From contig JAWXCF010000022.1 in the NCBI GenBank assembly GCA_034440515.1, forward strand, positions 1 through 26,172: a stretch of DNA of 26,172 bases. Direction: 5' to 3'. The notes under the pieces were generated by a model. That model was given only the letters and a program-made list of their open reading frames with translations. It had not been told where the DNA came from and did no database searches. Below, piece after piece: positions 8,491-17,098 of this stretch. The first letter of the stretch is position 1; each line of letters begins with the position of its first letter. A program made the translations under genes and the position numbers. The DNA comes from JAWXCF01 sp034440515. GTDB taxonomy: Bacteria > Bacteroidota > Bacteroidia > CAILMK01.

Positions 8491-10142
8491 TAATCAACAA
8501 ATAAATCAGTAAAATCAAACTTATTCCCATCAAATAAGCCTTTATCACTTAGTTTTAATTGTGGAATTACTAATAAAGCTAAAAATGACAATGTCATAAA
8601 TGGAGCAGTTAATTTACTACCGTTACTTAATGCGGCATCGTGCATTTCTTCATATTCTCTAGCTATTTTATGCCCATCGCCGCTTTGCATTAATCCAGCA
8701 ACAGCTAGTGGCATTACTTTTCGCTCCGTACTGCTATTAGTGGAAATGCCCCCTTGTACTTGAATTAAGTTATTTATAGCCTCTACTATGTAGCCATCAT
8801 CAACACCTACGGCAATTATATTGTGGCTGTCGTGAGCAATACTACTAGCTATGGCACCTTTCTTTAAGTCCATATTTCTAACGAAGGCAACTGCTGGTTT
8901 AGCTGGGTTATATCTATTCACTACCACCAGTTTCAATATATCCTTCTCTATATCGCTAACTACATAGCCATTCTGTATAGTGGCATCTGCTATTAATTCT
9001 CTTGTAATTAATTGACCATCCAACACTTCAATAACTTTTATTCTTCTGCCTTGCGCTTGAACTTGAATATCTTCTACTGTTATTGGTTTGCAATTAAATT
9101 TATTAATTGGTTGCTCATCAATAACTTCTATTAAACTTTGATTGTTTTCGTAAACACATTGCCCGTTTATAAAGGTTTTATTTATGCGAAACTCTTCTAT
9201 ATGTTCGGCTATAATGTAATTAGCAAAATCACCTACTTGCATCAGCCCATTTTTAAGTTTATAATGGTTTACGGGATTTAGGGTAGCAGCACGCAATACA
9301 TTCATTACATTAAATCTATGGCTAATACTTCTTCTCACTAATTCATCTATGTGAGCATTTACCAATTCGTTTGGGTGCTTATCATCACTGCAAAACATAA
9401 CCTGCTCTGGGTACATATTCAACAATTCGGCAAGGGCATCATAATTCTTAGCTGCGCTACCTTCTCGAATTAATATTTTCATACCCAAGCTTATTTTTTC
9501 AAGGGCTTCATCTAAACTTACACATTCGTGGTCAGTACTTATACCTGATGCAACGTACTTTTCAAGGTTTTCTCCTCTTAGTCCAGGCGCGTGTCCATCT
9601 ATAGGTTTATTATGTTTTATTGCAGACCCTATTTTAGCCATTACTTCAGCATCATTACAAACTACTGCTGGGTAATTCATCATTTCACTTAAATACAGTA
9701 TCTCTTCTCTTGCCAATAATTGGTCAACTTGAAAACTATCTATTACTGCCCCAGCAGATTCAAATGCAGTAGCAGGTACGCAACTAGGCGCACCAAAGTT
9801 GAAGTAAAAAGGTACTTTTTTCCCACTATCTATCATATAGTTTACACCTTCTATCCCGCACACATTTGCTATTTCGTGAGGGTCACTCACTGTTGCCACA
9901 GTACCGTGTTGAACGGCTATTCTGGCAAATGAAGCAGGCGTCATCATACTACTCTCTATGTGAATGTGTGCATCTACCAATCCTGGCATTATTAATTGAT
10001 GAGGCGCAGTAGCTAATTCTTGAATGGCAACTACCTTACCCTCTTTCATCCATATTTCAGCAGGGTATATTCTACCTTGAACTACATCAGCAAATTGACC
10101 TGTGATTACACTTGGTTCGGTAGATTGAGTAGGTTTTTCCAT
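8490..10142 (-). CDS. ade: Adenine deaminase
   Basis: Amidohydrolase that converts adenine to hypoxanthine and ammonia in purine salvage. The 550-residue length is usual for the bacterial Ade family. Metal-site residues are present in order: HIH (H59, H61) in LVDAHIHIESS, the glutamate in YLSEMMN near 153, H184 in IDGHAPGL, H205 in STDHE, and the aspartate pair in FCSDDKHPNEL (253-254). The C-terminal beta-sandwich part carries KGAIASSIAHDSHNIIAVG, another Ade hallmark. The gene is followed with a 1-base overlap by mnmD and preceded by the acyltransferase gene 57 bp upstream. The links among these three are not obviously functional. Confidence in adenine rather than another substrate is high because of the full-length match in motif pattern. 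Confidence 0.93.
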   Translation of the reverse strand: MEKPTQSTEPSVITGQFADVVQGRIYPAEIWMKEGKVVAIQELATAPHQLIMPGLVDAHIHIESSMMTPASFARIAVQHGTVATVSDPHEIANVCGIEGVNYMIDSGKKVPFYFNFGAPSCVPATAFESAGAVIDSFQVDQLLAREEILYLSEMMNYPAVVCNDAEVMAKIGSAIKHNKPIDGHAPGLRGENLEKYVASGISTDHECVSLDEALEKISLGMKILIREGSAAKNYDALAELLNMYPEQVMFCSDDKHPNELVNAHIDELVRRSISHRFNVMNVLRAATLNPVNHYKLKNGLMQVGDFANYIIAEHIEEFRINKTFINGQCVYENNQSLIEVIDEQPINKFNCKPITVEDIQVQAQGRRIKVIEVLDGQLITRELIADATIQNGYVVSDIEKDILKLVVVNRYNPAKPAVAFVRNMDLKKGAIASSIAHDSHNIIAVGVDDGYIVEAINNLIQVQGGISTNSSTERKVMPLAVAGLMQSGDGHKIAREYEEMHDAALSNGSKLTAPFMTLSFLALLVIPQLKLSDKGLFDGNKFDFTDLFVD

Positions 10143-10199
10143 TTGTAATACTGTAAAGAGTGATTAATATTTTAAACTGTAATATAGCGACAAAGTTCA

Positions 10200-10940
10200 T
10201 CAATAAGCTTTAAGTATATCTAACTCATCATTCATATTATCATAAAGCTTTTTTGCTAGGCTAGTTGCTGTTTCTCCATTTGGGCTAATGGCAGGTAACC
10301 ATTTTACTTTCACTGTACCTGGGCGTAAATAAAAACCTTTCTGTTTTGAAATATGGCTAGAAGTATCATAAATGACACAAGCCAATATGGAAGTATTGGT
10401 TCGTACTGCTAATTCAAAGGCTCCCTTTTGAAACTCAGTTAAATTTTCTTCTCCTTGATTTCTACTTCCTTCTGGGTATATCCAAATGCTTTTTCCTACT
10501 ATAAGGGCTTGTTCCATTTTCCTAAAGCTTAATACTTTTCCTTTATTGGTAGATCTATCTACTGTAATGTACAGTTTACTAATGATGTAGCCCAATAAAG
10601 GGATTTTAACTAATTCAGCTTTACTTAAAAATTTAAAAAAATGCGATGTTGACAAAGCACAAATGGGAATGTCTAACATAGACTTGTGATTGCTAATGAA
10701 AATAAAAGTTTCTGATTTAGCGTGATGGGTATTTCCCGTTATTTTTATTCGAATGCCACAAGTTATAATTATGTATTTCGCCCAAACTCTACTTAGTTTA
10801 TGTGCTACTATATCTGCTCTGCTCCCTATACTTATAAATATAATAGCATAGAATATAACAACTAAGATGAGCGATATAACAAAACACAAGATGCCCCAAA
10901 TAGCAAACAATCCAAAAAGTATAAATTTAACAAAAATCAC
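10200..10940 (-). CDS. 1-acyl-sn-glycerol-3-phosphate acyltransferase (PlsC family)
   Basis: Membrane-bound acyltransferase that puts a fatty acyl chain on lysophosphatidic acid in phospholipid synthesis. The 246-residue protein begins with a long hydrophobic segment (about residues 3-38) anchoring it in the inner membrane. Catalytic motif I is NHKSMLD (H85 and D90, the HX4D pair). Motif II/III is represented by ITVDRS near 125-130 and YPEGSRN (E157-R160), the phosphate-binding EGTR-like block. A pI-rich soluble domain follows. The ATG is only a few bases from a good -7 box, and the gene is divergent from carB with 80 bp between them. The family also includes acyltransferases for ornithine lipids, so PlsC itself is likely but not proven. 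Confidence 0.88.
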   Translation of the reverse strand: MIFVKFILFGLFAIWGILCFVISLILVVIFYAIIFISIGSRADIVAHKLSRVWAKYIIITCGIRIKITGNTHHAKSETFIFISNHKSMLDIPICALSTSHFFKFLSKAELVKIPLLGYIISKLYITVDRSTNKGKVLSFRKMEQALIVGKSIWIYPEGSRNQGEENLTEFQKGAFELAVRTNTSILACVIYDTSSHISKQKGFYLRPGTVKVKWLPAISPNGETATSLAKKLYDNMNDELDILKAY

Positions 10941-10944
10941 TTCG

Positions 10945-10952
10945 CAAAAATA
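10945..10952 (-). promoter_or_regulatory. Bacteroidota -7 element for the PlsC-family gene
   Basis: Minus-strand TATTTTTG is an exact TAnnTTTG match and ends 4 bases before the gene's ATG. The predicted start of transcription would coincide with, or fall next to, the start codon, so this transcript may be leaderless. Confidence 0.45.
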
Positions 10953-10985
10953 TCTTTAGTTTTCAGTAGATAGATGAGTACTGTT

Positions 10986-10993
10986 TACCTTTG
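10986..10993 (+). promoter_or_regulatory. Bacteroidota -7 element for carB
   Basis: TACCTTTG matches TAnnTTTG exactly, 27 bases before the carB ATG. Together with the minus-strand box at 10945-10952 it makes an 80-bp divergent promoter region. Confidence 0.5.
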
Positions 10994-11020
10994 CTTGAAT
11001 TTAGTCTGCAATAAACATCA

Positions 11021-13834
11021 ATGCCAAAAGATAATAGTATAAATAAAATTCTGATAATAGGAAGTGGTCCAATTGTGATAGGTCAAGCTTGTGAATTTGA
11101 CTATGCAGGAACTCAGGCGGCAAGAAGTCTGATGCAAGAAGGGGTTGAGGTTGTGCTAATTAATAGCAACCCTGCAACCATAATGACAGATCCAATTACA
11201 GCAGATTATGTTTATTTATTGCCATTAAATGTTGAATCTATAGAATCCATACTAAAAGAACATAAAATAGACGCAGTGTTGCCAACTATGGGTGGTCAAA
11301 CTGCTCTAAACTTATGTAAAGCTGTTGAAGATGAAGGTATTTGGAATAAGTACGGGACCAGAATAATTGGTGTTGATATAAATGCTATAGACAAAACAGA
11401 GAATAGAGATTTATTTAGATCACTAATGATAGAAATTGGGGTGATGGTTCCCAAGTCTAAAGTAGCTACTTCATTCCTTGAAGGGAAAGAAATAGCTCAA
11501 ACTTTAGGTTATCCTTTAGTTATTAGACCTTCATTTACGCTAGGTGGCACTGGTGGCGCTTTCGTTAAGAAAAAAGAAGACTTTGAGGCCTTATTGCAAA
11601 GAGGATTAATGTTAAGCCCAATTCACGAAGTATTGATAGAAGAGGCAGTACTAGGGTGGAAAGAATACGAATTAGAATTACTAAGAGATGCTGATGATAA
11701 CATCATCATAATTTGCACGATAGAAAATTTAGACCCTATGGGGGTTCATACGGGCGATAGCATTACCATAGCACCTGCGATGACCCTAAGTGATACTGCG
11801 TATCAACGAATGCGAAATATGGCCATTAAAATGATGCGTTCAATTGGCACATTTGCCGGTGGTTGTAACGTGCAATTTGCAATGAATCCTGTAAATGAGG
11901 ACATAATTGCGGTTGAAATTAATCCGAGGGTGTCACGTTCATCAGCATTGGCAAGTAAAGCTACAGGTTACCCAATTGCAAAAATTGCAGCAAAATTAGC
12001 CATAGGTTTAACTCTTGATGAGTTAAAGAATCCGGTAACTAAAAGTACATCAGCTTACTTTGAGCCAAGCATAGATTACGTAATTGTAAAAATCCCAAGA
12101 TGGAATTTCGATAAATTTCCTGGTTGTGACAAAACTCTTGGTCTTCAAATGAAATCTGTAGGGGAAGTAATGGCTATAGGTCGAACCTTTACAGAAGCTC
12201 TACAAAAGGCCTGTCAAAGTCTAGAGCTGAAACGCGCTGGACTAGGTGCAGATGGTCACGATTCTAGAAAACTTGAGGAAATTACTGATAGTTTAGAAAA
12301 TCCTAGCTGGGACAGAATATTTCACGTAAAAGATGCATTAAGTTTGGGAATACCACTTAAAACAATATTTGACTTAACTAAAATTGATAAATGGTACCTA
12401 GAGCAGATACAAAAGCTGGTAGCATTAGAACAAGAACTACGCAGATACAGCATCAACAATGTTCCAAGTGACTTTATGATGGTGCTAAAGCAAAATGGCT
12501 ACAGCGATGTACAAATAGCTTGGGTGCTAAATTGTAACGAGGACCAAGTCTATGATAAAAGAAAGGAATTTGGTATAAAGCGTGTCTATAAAATGGTAGA
12601 TACCTGTGCAGGTGAATTCCCTAGTCCAACAAACTATTTCTATAGCACGTTCGACCAAACTAATGACAGTCATTGCGATAATGTGAAGAAGGTTTTGGTA
12701 CTAGGAAGTGGCCCTAATAGAATAGGACAAGGTATAGAATTTGACTATTGTTGCGTTCACGGCATATTGGCAGCTAAAGAAGCAGGCTATCAGGCCATAA
12801 TGATGAACTGTAATCCAGAAACTGTTAGTACAGATTTTGATATTAGCGATAAACTTTACTTTGAACCCATATATTGGGAGCATTTGCGTGAACTAATTGA
12901 ATTTGAAAAACCTGATGGAGTTATTGTTCAATTAGGAGGGCAAACTGCTTTAAAATTAGCCGAAAAATTAGCCGAACATAATATTCCAATTTTTGGCACA
13001 AGCTATGAAAATATGGACTTGTCTGAGGATAGAGGGCGTTTTTCTGATTTGTTGAAAGAATTAGATATTCCCTATCCAGATTATGGTGTTGCAGAGTCTG
13101 CCGAAGAAGCAATAGTACTTGCTGCAAAGGTTGGTTATCCTGTATTAGTCAGACCGAGTTATGTATTAGGCGGGCAAGGTATGCGAATCGTAATAAATGA
13201 CAAAGAATTAGAAGACACAGTTATCAAATTATTGCGTGACATTCCAGGCAATAGAATATTGGTAGATCATTTTCTAGATAGGGCAGAAGAAGCTGAGGCA
13301 GATTGCATTTGTGACGGCGAAGATGTATATGTAATGGGGGTAATGGAGCACATAGAGCCAGCTGGAATACACAGCGGTGACAGTCACGCTATTTTGCCAC
13401 CATTTAGCCTGAGTGAAAATGTAGTGAAACAGATAAATAACATTACCAAACAACTGGGTATGGCTATGAATGTGAAGGGATTATTGAATGTCCAGTTCGC
13501 CATTAAAAATGAAAAAGTTTATGTAATCGAGGCAAATCCACGTGCATCTCGCTCTATGCCATTCATTTGTAAAGCATATCAACAATCTTACATTAACACA
13601 GCTACTAAAGTAATATTGGGCGTTGGCAAACTTTCTGACTTTGATTTAGAACCAAAAGGCACCAGATTTGCTATTAAAGAACCAGTATTTTCTTTTGATA
13701 AGTTTCCTAATGTTAATAAAGAATTAGGTCCAGAAATGAAATCAACGGGAGAATCAATTTACTTCATTGACAATACTAATGACCCATACTTTAAAAAACT
13801 TTACAGTGAAAAGTCTATGTACCTAAGTAAGTAA
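11021..13834 (+). CDS. carB: Carbamoyl-phosphate synthase large subunit, short form lacking the regulatory domain
   Basis: Makes carbamoyl phosphate from bicarbonate, ammonia (from the CarA glutaminase subunit) and two ATP, for arginine and pyrimidine synthesis. Both synthetase halves are present. The first starts at IGSGPIVIGQACEFDYAG with ATP-grasp block VIRPSFTLGGTGGAF near 168. The second starts near residue 560 with VLGSGPNRIGQGIEFDY and has LVRPSYVLGGQGMRIV near 710. The oligomerisation region lies between. The protein ends at residue 937, just after the second ATP-grasp domain (LGPEMKSTGES), while the E. coli enzyme is about 1070 residues. The C-terminal MGS-like domain that binds UMP and ornithine is missing. 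The stop is a normal TAA, not obviously a frameshift. No carA is in the window. A DUF4834-like gene follows 22 bp downstream. Confidence 0.95.
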   Translation: MPKDNSINKILIIGSGPIVIGQACEFDYAGTQAARSLMQEGVEVVLINSNPATIMTDPITADYVYLLPLNVESIESILKEHKIDAVLPTMGGQTALNLCKAVEDEGIWNKYGTRIIGVDINAIDKTENRDLFRSLMIEIGVMVPKSKVATSFLEGKEIAQTLGYPLVIRPSFTLGGTGGAFVKKKEDFEALLQRGLMLSPIHEVLIEEAVLGWKEYELELLRDADDNIIIICTIENLDPMGVHTGDSITIAPAMTLSDTAYQRMRNMAIKMMRSIGTFAGGCNVQFAMNPVNEDIIAVEINPRVSRSSALASKATGYPIAKIAAKLAIGLTLDELKNPVTKSTSAYFEPSIDYVIVKIPRWNFDKFPGCDKTLGLQMKSVGEVMAIGRTFTEALQKACQSLELKRAGLGADGHDSRKLEEITDSLENPSWDRIFHVKDALSLGIPLKTIFDLTKIDKWYLEQIQKLVALEQELRRYSINNVPSDFMMVLKQNGYSDVQIAWVLNCNEDQVYDKRKEFGIKRVYKMVDTCAGEFPSPTNYFYSTFDQTNDSHCDNVKKVLVLGSGPNRIGQGIEFDYCCVHGILAAKEAGYQAIMMNCNPETVSTDFDISDKLYFEPIYWEHLRELIEFEKPDGVIVQLGGQTALKLAEKLAEHNIPIFGTSYENMDLSEDRGRFSDLLKELDIPYPDYGVAESAEEAIVLAAKVGYPVLVRPSYVLGGQGMRIVINDKELEDTVIKLLRDIPGNRILVDHFLDRAEEAEADCICDGEDVYVMGVMEHIEPAGIHSGDSHAILPPFSLSENVVKQINNITKQLGMAMNVKGLLNVQFAIKNEKVYVIEANPRASRSMPFICKAYQQSYINTATKVILGVGKLSDFDLEPKGTRFAIKEPVFSFDKFPNVNKELGPEMKSTGESIYFIDNTNDPYFKKLYSEKSMYLSK

Positions 13835-13856
13835 GCTTAATTTTGATAAAAGATAG

Positions 13857-14048
13857 ATGAAGTATATATTTTATTTTATTTTAGCTCTGTTAGTAATCAG
13901 AGTTGTTGGCTCTTGGTTTCGATTTTGGATTAAAAGGGCAACAGTATCTGGTAATAACCAAACTGGAAAGACTACAGTGAATGCGCAACCTCAAGTAAAA
14001 CCTACAATTAAGGGTGGGGAATATATTGACTATACAGAAGTAAAGTAG
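13857..14048 (+). CDS. Small single-pass membrane protein, DUF4834-like
   Basis: A 63-residue protein with one N-terminal hydrophobic helix (about residues 2-24, YIFYFILALLVIRVVGSWF). A basic patch follows (RFWIKR), then a polar linker and the C-terminal motif GGEYIDYTEVK. That layout resembles the Bacteroidota DUF4834 family, which ends in a similar GEYVDYEE-type motif. Topology should be short outside or membrane N-terminus with a cytoplasmic tail, given the positive residues after the helix. It sits 22 bp after carB and 62 bp before frr on the same strand. Function is unknown. The family assignment rests on my recognition of the tail motif and layout only. Confidence 0.65.
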   Translation: MKYIFYFILALLVIRVVGSWFRFWIKRATVSGNNQTGKTTVNAQPQVKPTIKGGEYIDYTEVK

Positions 14049-14077
14049 CTTAAACTCTCATTAAGGGTATTAATTTT

Positions 14078-14085
14078 TATATTTG
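14078..14085 (+). promoter_or_regulatory. Bacteroidota -7 element for frr
   Basis: TATATTTG matches TAnnTTTG exactly and lies 25 bases before the frr ATG, in the 62-bp gap after the DUF4834-like gene. It suggests frr has its own promoter in addition to any readthrough from carB. Confidence 0.45.
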
Positions 14086-14110
14086 CTCAATTCAAAATAA
14101 CAAAATAATT

Positions 14111-14674
14111 ATGGCAGAAGACGTAAAGTCTGCTCTAGCAAACGCTGAAGCAGAAATGAAAAAGGCTATAGAGCACGTAGATATTGAGTTTAATAAAGTC
14201 CGTGCTGGCAAAGCAAGTCCAAGTATGTTAGACGGTATTCGCGTTGATTATTACGGCAATAGTACACCTTTGGCACAAGTAGGAACCATTAATACTCCAG
14301 ATGCCAAAACTTTGATTATTCAACCTTGGGAGAAAAATGTGTTAATTCAAATAGAGAAGGCTATAGTTAATTCTAACTTAGGCCTAAACCCTCAAAATGA
14401 TGGAGTTGTTATCAGAATTACACTACCCCCACTAACCGAAGAGAGAAGAAAGCAATTGGTGAAACAGGTAAAAGAAGCCTCTGAAAATGGTAAAGTTGCT
14501 GTTAGAAAGATTAGACAAGATACCAATGAGAGTATTAAGAAATTGGTAAAAGCAGGTACCCCAGAAGATGAAGGTAAAGGCGCTGAAACCAAAGTTCAAG
14601 AACTAACTGATAAGTTTATTACGCAAGTAGATGATTTATATAAATCAAAAGAAAAAGAAGTATTAACTGTATAA
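14111..14674 (+). CDS. frr: Ribosome-recycling factor
   Basis: Works with EF-G to split post-termination ribosomes. Length is 187 residues, normal for RRF. The protein opens with the long helix of the three-helix bundle (AEAEMKKAIEHVDIEFNKVRAGKASPSML), which includes the conserved VRAGKASP. Then come VDYYGNSTPLAQVGTI, LIIQPWEKN, SNLGLNPQNDGVVIRITLPPLTEERRKQLVK, and the final helix VAVRKIRQDTNESIKKL. Every conserved block is in place. A strong intrinsic terminator follows 27 bp after the stop codon, marking the end of the carB-frr segment. pyrH, a common frr neighbour in other bacteria, is not next to it here. Confidence 0.97.
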   Translation: MAEDVKSALANAEAEMKKAIEHVDIEFNKVRAGKASPSMLDGIRVDYYGNSTPLAQVGTINTPDAKTLIIQPWEKNVLIQIEKAIVNSNLGLNPQNDGVVIRITLPPLTEERRKQLVKQVKEASENGKVAVRKIRQDTNESIKKLVKAGTPEDEGKGAETKVQELTDKFITQVDDLYKSKEKEVLTV

Positions 14675-14700
14675 ATTAGTTCATTATCTTTTATTATTAA

Positions 14701-14733
14701 GGCCATCGCAAATTATAATGTGATGGTCTTTTT
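14701..14733 (+). terminator. Rho-independent terminator after frr
   Basis: GGCCATCGC (14701-14709) pairs with GTGATGGTC (14720-14728), with two G-T wobbles and a 10-base AT loop, followed directly by five T (14729-14733). It is correctly oriented for frr and separates it from the transketolase unit. Confidence 0.8.
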
Positions 14734-14830
14734 GTTTATGCACATACTTTTTGTGTTATGTTTATAAGCTTTCGGTATTATAAATCATAAGTTATGTTAA
14801 AACCAATAATTTCGCACCATATCACCAAGT

Positions 14831-15676
14831 ATGACAGACATTAAAAAATTAGAAGAAATAGCTACACAAATACGTAGAGATATAGTCAGAATGGTACATA
14901 AAGTGCAAAGTGGTCACCCTGGTGGCTCATTAGGTTGTACCGACTATTTTGTAGCACTTTTCTTTGAAGTTTTAAACCACAACCAAGACACTTGGACTAT
15001 AGAGGGTACTGGTCACGATATATTTGTGTTAAGTAATGGTCACATTAGCCCTGTGTATTATAGTGCTTTAGCTAGAAGTGGTTATTTCCCCATTCAAGAG
15101 TTAAATACTTTTAGACATTTGGATAGCAGACTACAAGGGCATCCAACTACTCACGAGGGGCTCCCAGGCATTCATATAGCGACAGGTAGTTTGGGGCAGG
15201 GTATGAGTGCAGCTATAGGTATGGCATTAGGTAAGAAATTAGCCAATGATGAGAATGTTGTATTTAGCCTACACGGTGATGGTGAATTACAGGAAGGTCA
15301 AAACTGGGAGGCACTTATGTTTGCACCACACAATAAGGTAGATAATCTAATAATAACTATTGACTATAACGGGCAACAAATAGATGGTGCTACCAAAGAC
15401 GTATTGAATCTTGGGAATTTAAAAGACAAATTGACATCATTTGGTTGGGAAGTATTAGAAATGGATGGTCATAATTTGAGAGAAATTGTAGAAACCCTAA
15501 ACAATGCAAAAGCAAATACTTATAAAGGTGTATGCCAAGCTATAATAATGAAAACGGAAATGGGTCAAGGCATTGACTTTATGGTAGGTACGCATAAGTG
15601 GCACGGCGTAGCACCAAATGACGAGCAATTGGGTAGCGCCCTAAATCAACTGCCTTTAACAATAGGCGACTATTAA
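14831..15676 (+). CDS. Transketolase, N-terminal (TPP-binding) subunit
   Basis: First half of a split transketolase, which moves two-carbon units between sugar phosphates in the non-oxidative pentose phosphate pathway. The 281 residues hold the TPP pyrophosphate-binding domain: SGHPGGSLGCTDY near 27-39, GHPTTHEGLPGIHIATGSLGQGMS, and the metal/TPP motif GDGELQEGQNWEALMFA ending at IDYN. The catalytic glutamate lies in the other half (17099-18058), so the two must assemble. In most genomes with split transketolase the halves are adjacent; here a 1.4-kb secreted vWA gene lies between them. The downstream gap is 16 bp, which suggests co-transcription. A weak -7-like TAATTTCG (14807-14814) is upstream. 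DXS-like enzymes are excluded by the transketolase-type motifs and the split. Confidence 0.93.
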   Translation: MTDIKKLEEIATQIRRDIVRMVHKVQSGHPGGSLGCTDYFVALFFEVLNHNQDTWTIEGTGHDIFVLSNGHISPVYYSALARSGYFPIQELNTFRHLDSRLQGHPTTHEGLPGIHIATGSLGQGMSAAIGMALGKKLANDENVVFSLHGDGELQEGQNWEALMFAPHNKVDNLIITIDYNGQQIDGATKDVLNLGNLKDKLTSFGWEVLEMDGHNLREIVETLNNAKANTYKGVCQAIIMKTEMGQGIDFMVGTHKWHGVAPNDEQLGSALNQLPLTIGDY

Positions 15677-15692
15677 TAGTCGTTAATTAAAA

Positions 15693-17078
15693 ATGAGACC
15701 ATTTTCAAGTAAAAACTTTTTCTTTATCAACTTTCTTTTGATATCTTTATTACTTGTAGGTAAGTCAGCATCAGCACAAGAGCCAGTTAAGAAAGTGAGG
15801 TTTCTGTTTGTACTAGATTGCTCAGGCAGTATGTTGGGAAATATTGATGGCAAACAGAAAATGATAGTTGCGCGCCAAGTATTAGCCAGATTAGTTGATA
15901 GCTTAAATAATGTTCCTGGTGTAGAGATGGCTCTAAGAGCCTATGGACATCAAAGTCCAGATAAAGACTGTAAAGACACTAAGTTAGAAGTCGGATTTGA
16001 AACTTTTAATGCTAAAGAAATAAAGGAAAGACTAAAAACTTTGCACGCAAAAGGAACGACACCTATAGCCTATTCACTTGAACAAGCAGCAGGTGATTTT
16101 CCTGATAGACGTGCTACCAACATTTTAATTTTAATCACAGACGGTCTTGAGGAATGCAAAGGAGACCCCTGTGCAGTTAGCCAAACCTTACAGAACAAGG
16201 GAATTGTATTGAGACCATTTGTAATTGGGCTGGGTATGAGTGAGGATTATAGCAAACAAATGGGTTGTGTGGGTAAATTTTATGGGGTAAATACAGAGAG
16301 TGAGTTTAGAGTTGTATTGAATAATGTGATAGCGCAATCACTAGAAAAAACCACCCTCACCATAAATTTATTAGATGTTAATGGCAAGCCTAGAGAAACA
16401 GAAGTAAATATGAGTTTTTACAATGCTAAAAACAATGCATTAGTTACAAATTATTATCATACTCTAGATGGAAATGGTAAACCAGATACATTCAAAGTTG
16501 AGGCTGGCTTCAAGTATGATATAGAAGTACATACCACCCCGCCTATATTTAAAAAGGGAGTTGAAATTAAACCTACCGTTCATAACTTAGTAGAGATACC
16601 TGCAGCTCAAGGCACACTAAAATTTTCAATGGCAAATGCTAATGAAAATGGGACAATTAAATGCTTAATTAAGAAAAATGGCACTAGTCAAATTATTTAT
16701 GTTCAAGACATAAATACTACACATAAATTTTTAATAGGTATTTACGATGTAGAGATACTAACATTACCTAAAATCAAGATAAACAAAATACAAATTTCTC
16801 AGAGTAAGTCCACTCCCATCATCATTCCAGAAAATGGAGTGTTGCAACTTAGTTACTACAATGCAATTGACGCCTCTATATTTATATTGCGTAACAATAA
16901 AATGGAATGGGTAGTAGATGTTACTAGCCAACAAGGAAATGGTAGAGAAGTGTTGAATTTGCAACCCGGTAGTTACAAAATAGTATATAAACTAAAAGAT
17001 GCACAACACATAATTGAATCAAGAGAAGTGTCTGTGAGTATAAGCAGTGGATCAGACAGATCATTAATTTTAGATTAG
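15693..17078 (+). CDS. Secreted von Willebrand factor A domain protein
   Basis: A 461-residue exported protein of unknown function. Residues 1-28 form a signal peptide (basic start, hydrophobic core NFLLISLLLVG, cleavage expected after ASA). The vWA domain follows with a complete MIDAS metal site: DCSGS at 42-46, the threonine in KGTTPIAY near 131, and the aspartate in LITDGLEE near 152. Between them are the family-typical ALRAYGHQSPDKDCKDTKLEV and GDPCAVSQTLQ, which place it with the bacterial secreted vWA group. The four cysteines there probably form disulfides. From about residue 225 on come beta-rich repeats resembling Ig-like or PEGA modules (NLLDVNGKP; LQPGSYKIVYK). It sits between the two transketolase halves with gaps of 16 and 20 bp. 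Metal-dependent protein binding in the periplasm or outside is inferred. Confidence 0.88.
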   Translation: MRPFSSKNFFFINFLLISLLLVGKSASAQEPVKKVRFLFVLDCSGSMLGNIDGKQKMIVARQVLARLVDSLNNVPGVEMALRAYGHQSPDKDCKDTKLEVGFETFNAKEIKERLKTLHAKGTTPIAYSLEQAAGDFPDRRATNILILITDGLEECKGDPCAVSQTLQNKGIVLRPFVIGLGMSEDYSKQMGCVGKFYGVNTESEFRVVLNNVIAQSLEKTTLTINLLDVNGKPRETEVNMSFYNAKNNALVTNYYHTLDGNGKPDTFKVEAGFKYDIEVHTTPPIFKKGVEIKPTVHNLVEIPAAQGTLKFSMANANENGTIKCLIKKNGTSQIIYVQDINTTHKFLIGIYDVEILTLPKIKINKIQISQSKSTPIIIPENGVLQLSYYNAIDASIFILRNNKMEWVVDVTSQQGNGREVLNLQPGSYKIVYKLKDAQHIIESREVSVSISSGSDRSLILD

Positions 17079-17098
17079 AATAATTAGCACAATAAGAT

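Noticed and set aside
893..10989. Exact 13-base repeat AGTACTGTTTACC upstream of cbs (893-905) and carB (10977-10989).
   Set aside because: In a window of this size and composition about a dozen 13-base matches are expected by chance, and the copies sit in different positions relative to the -7 boxes. I do not call it a shared operator.
11021..13834. A frameshift or window artefact as the cause of the short CarB.
   Set aside because: The second ATP-grasp domain is intact to its end, the tail is in frame with a TAA, and the next gene with its own start follows after 22 bp, leaving no space for a hidden regulatory domain.
14675..14830. A possible small RNA or riboswitch in the gap before the transketolase genes.
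   Set aside because: The only clear structure is the frr terminator (14701-14733). The rest is AT-rich without conserved riboswitch elements that I recognise.
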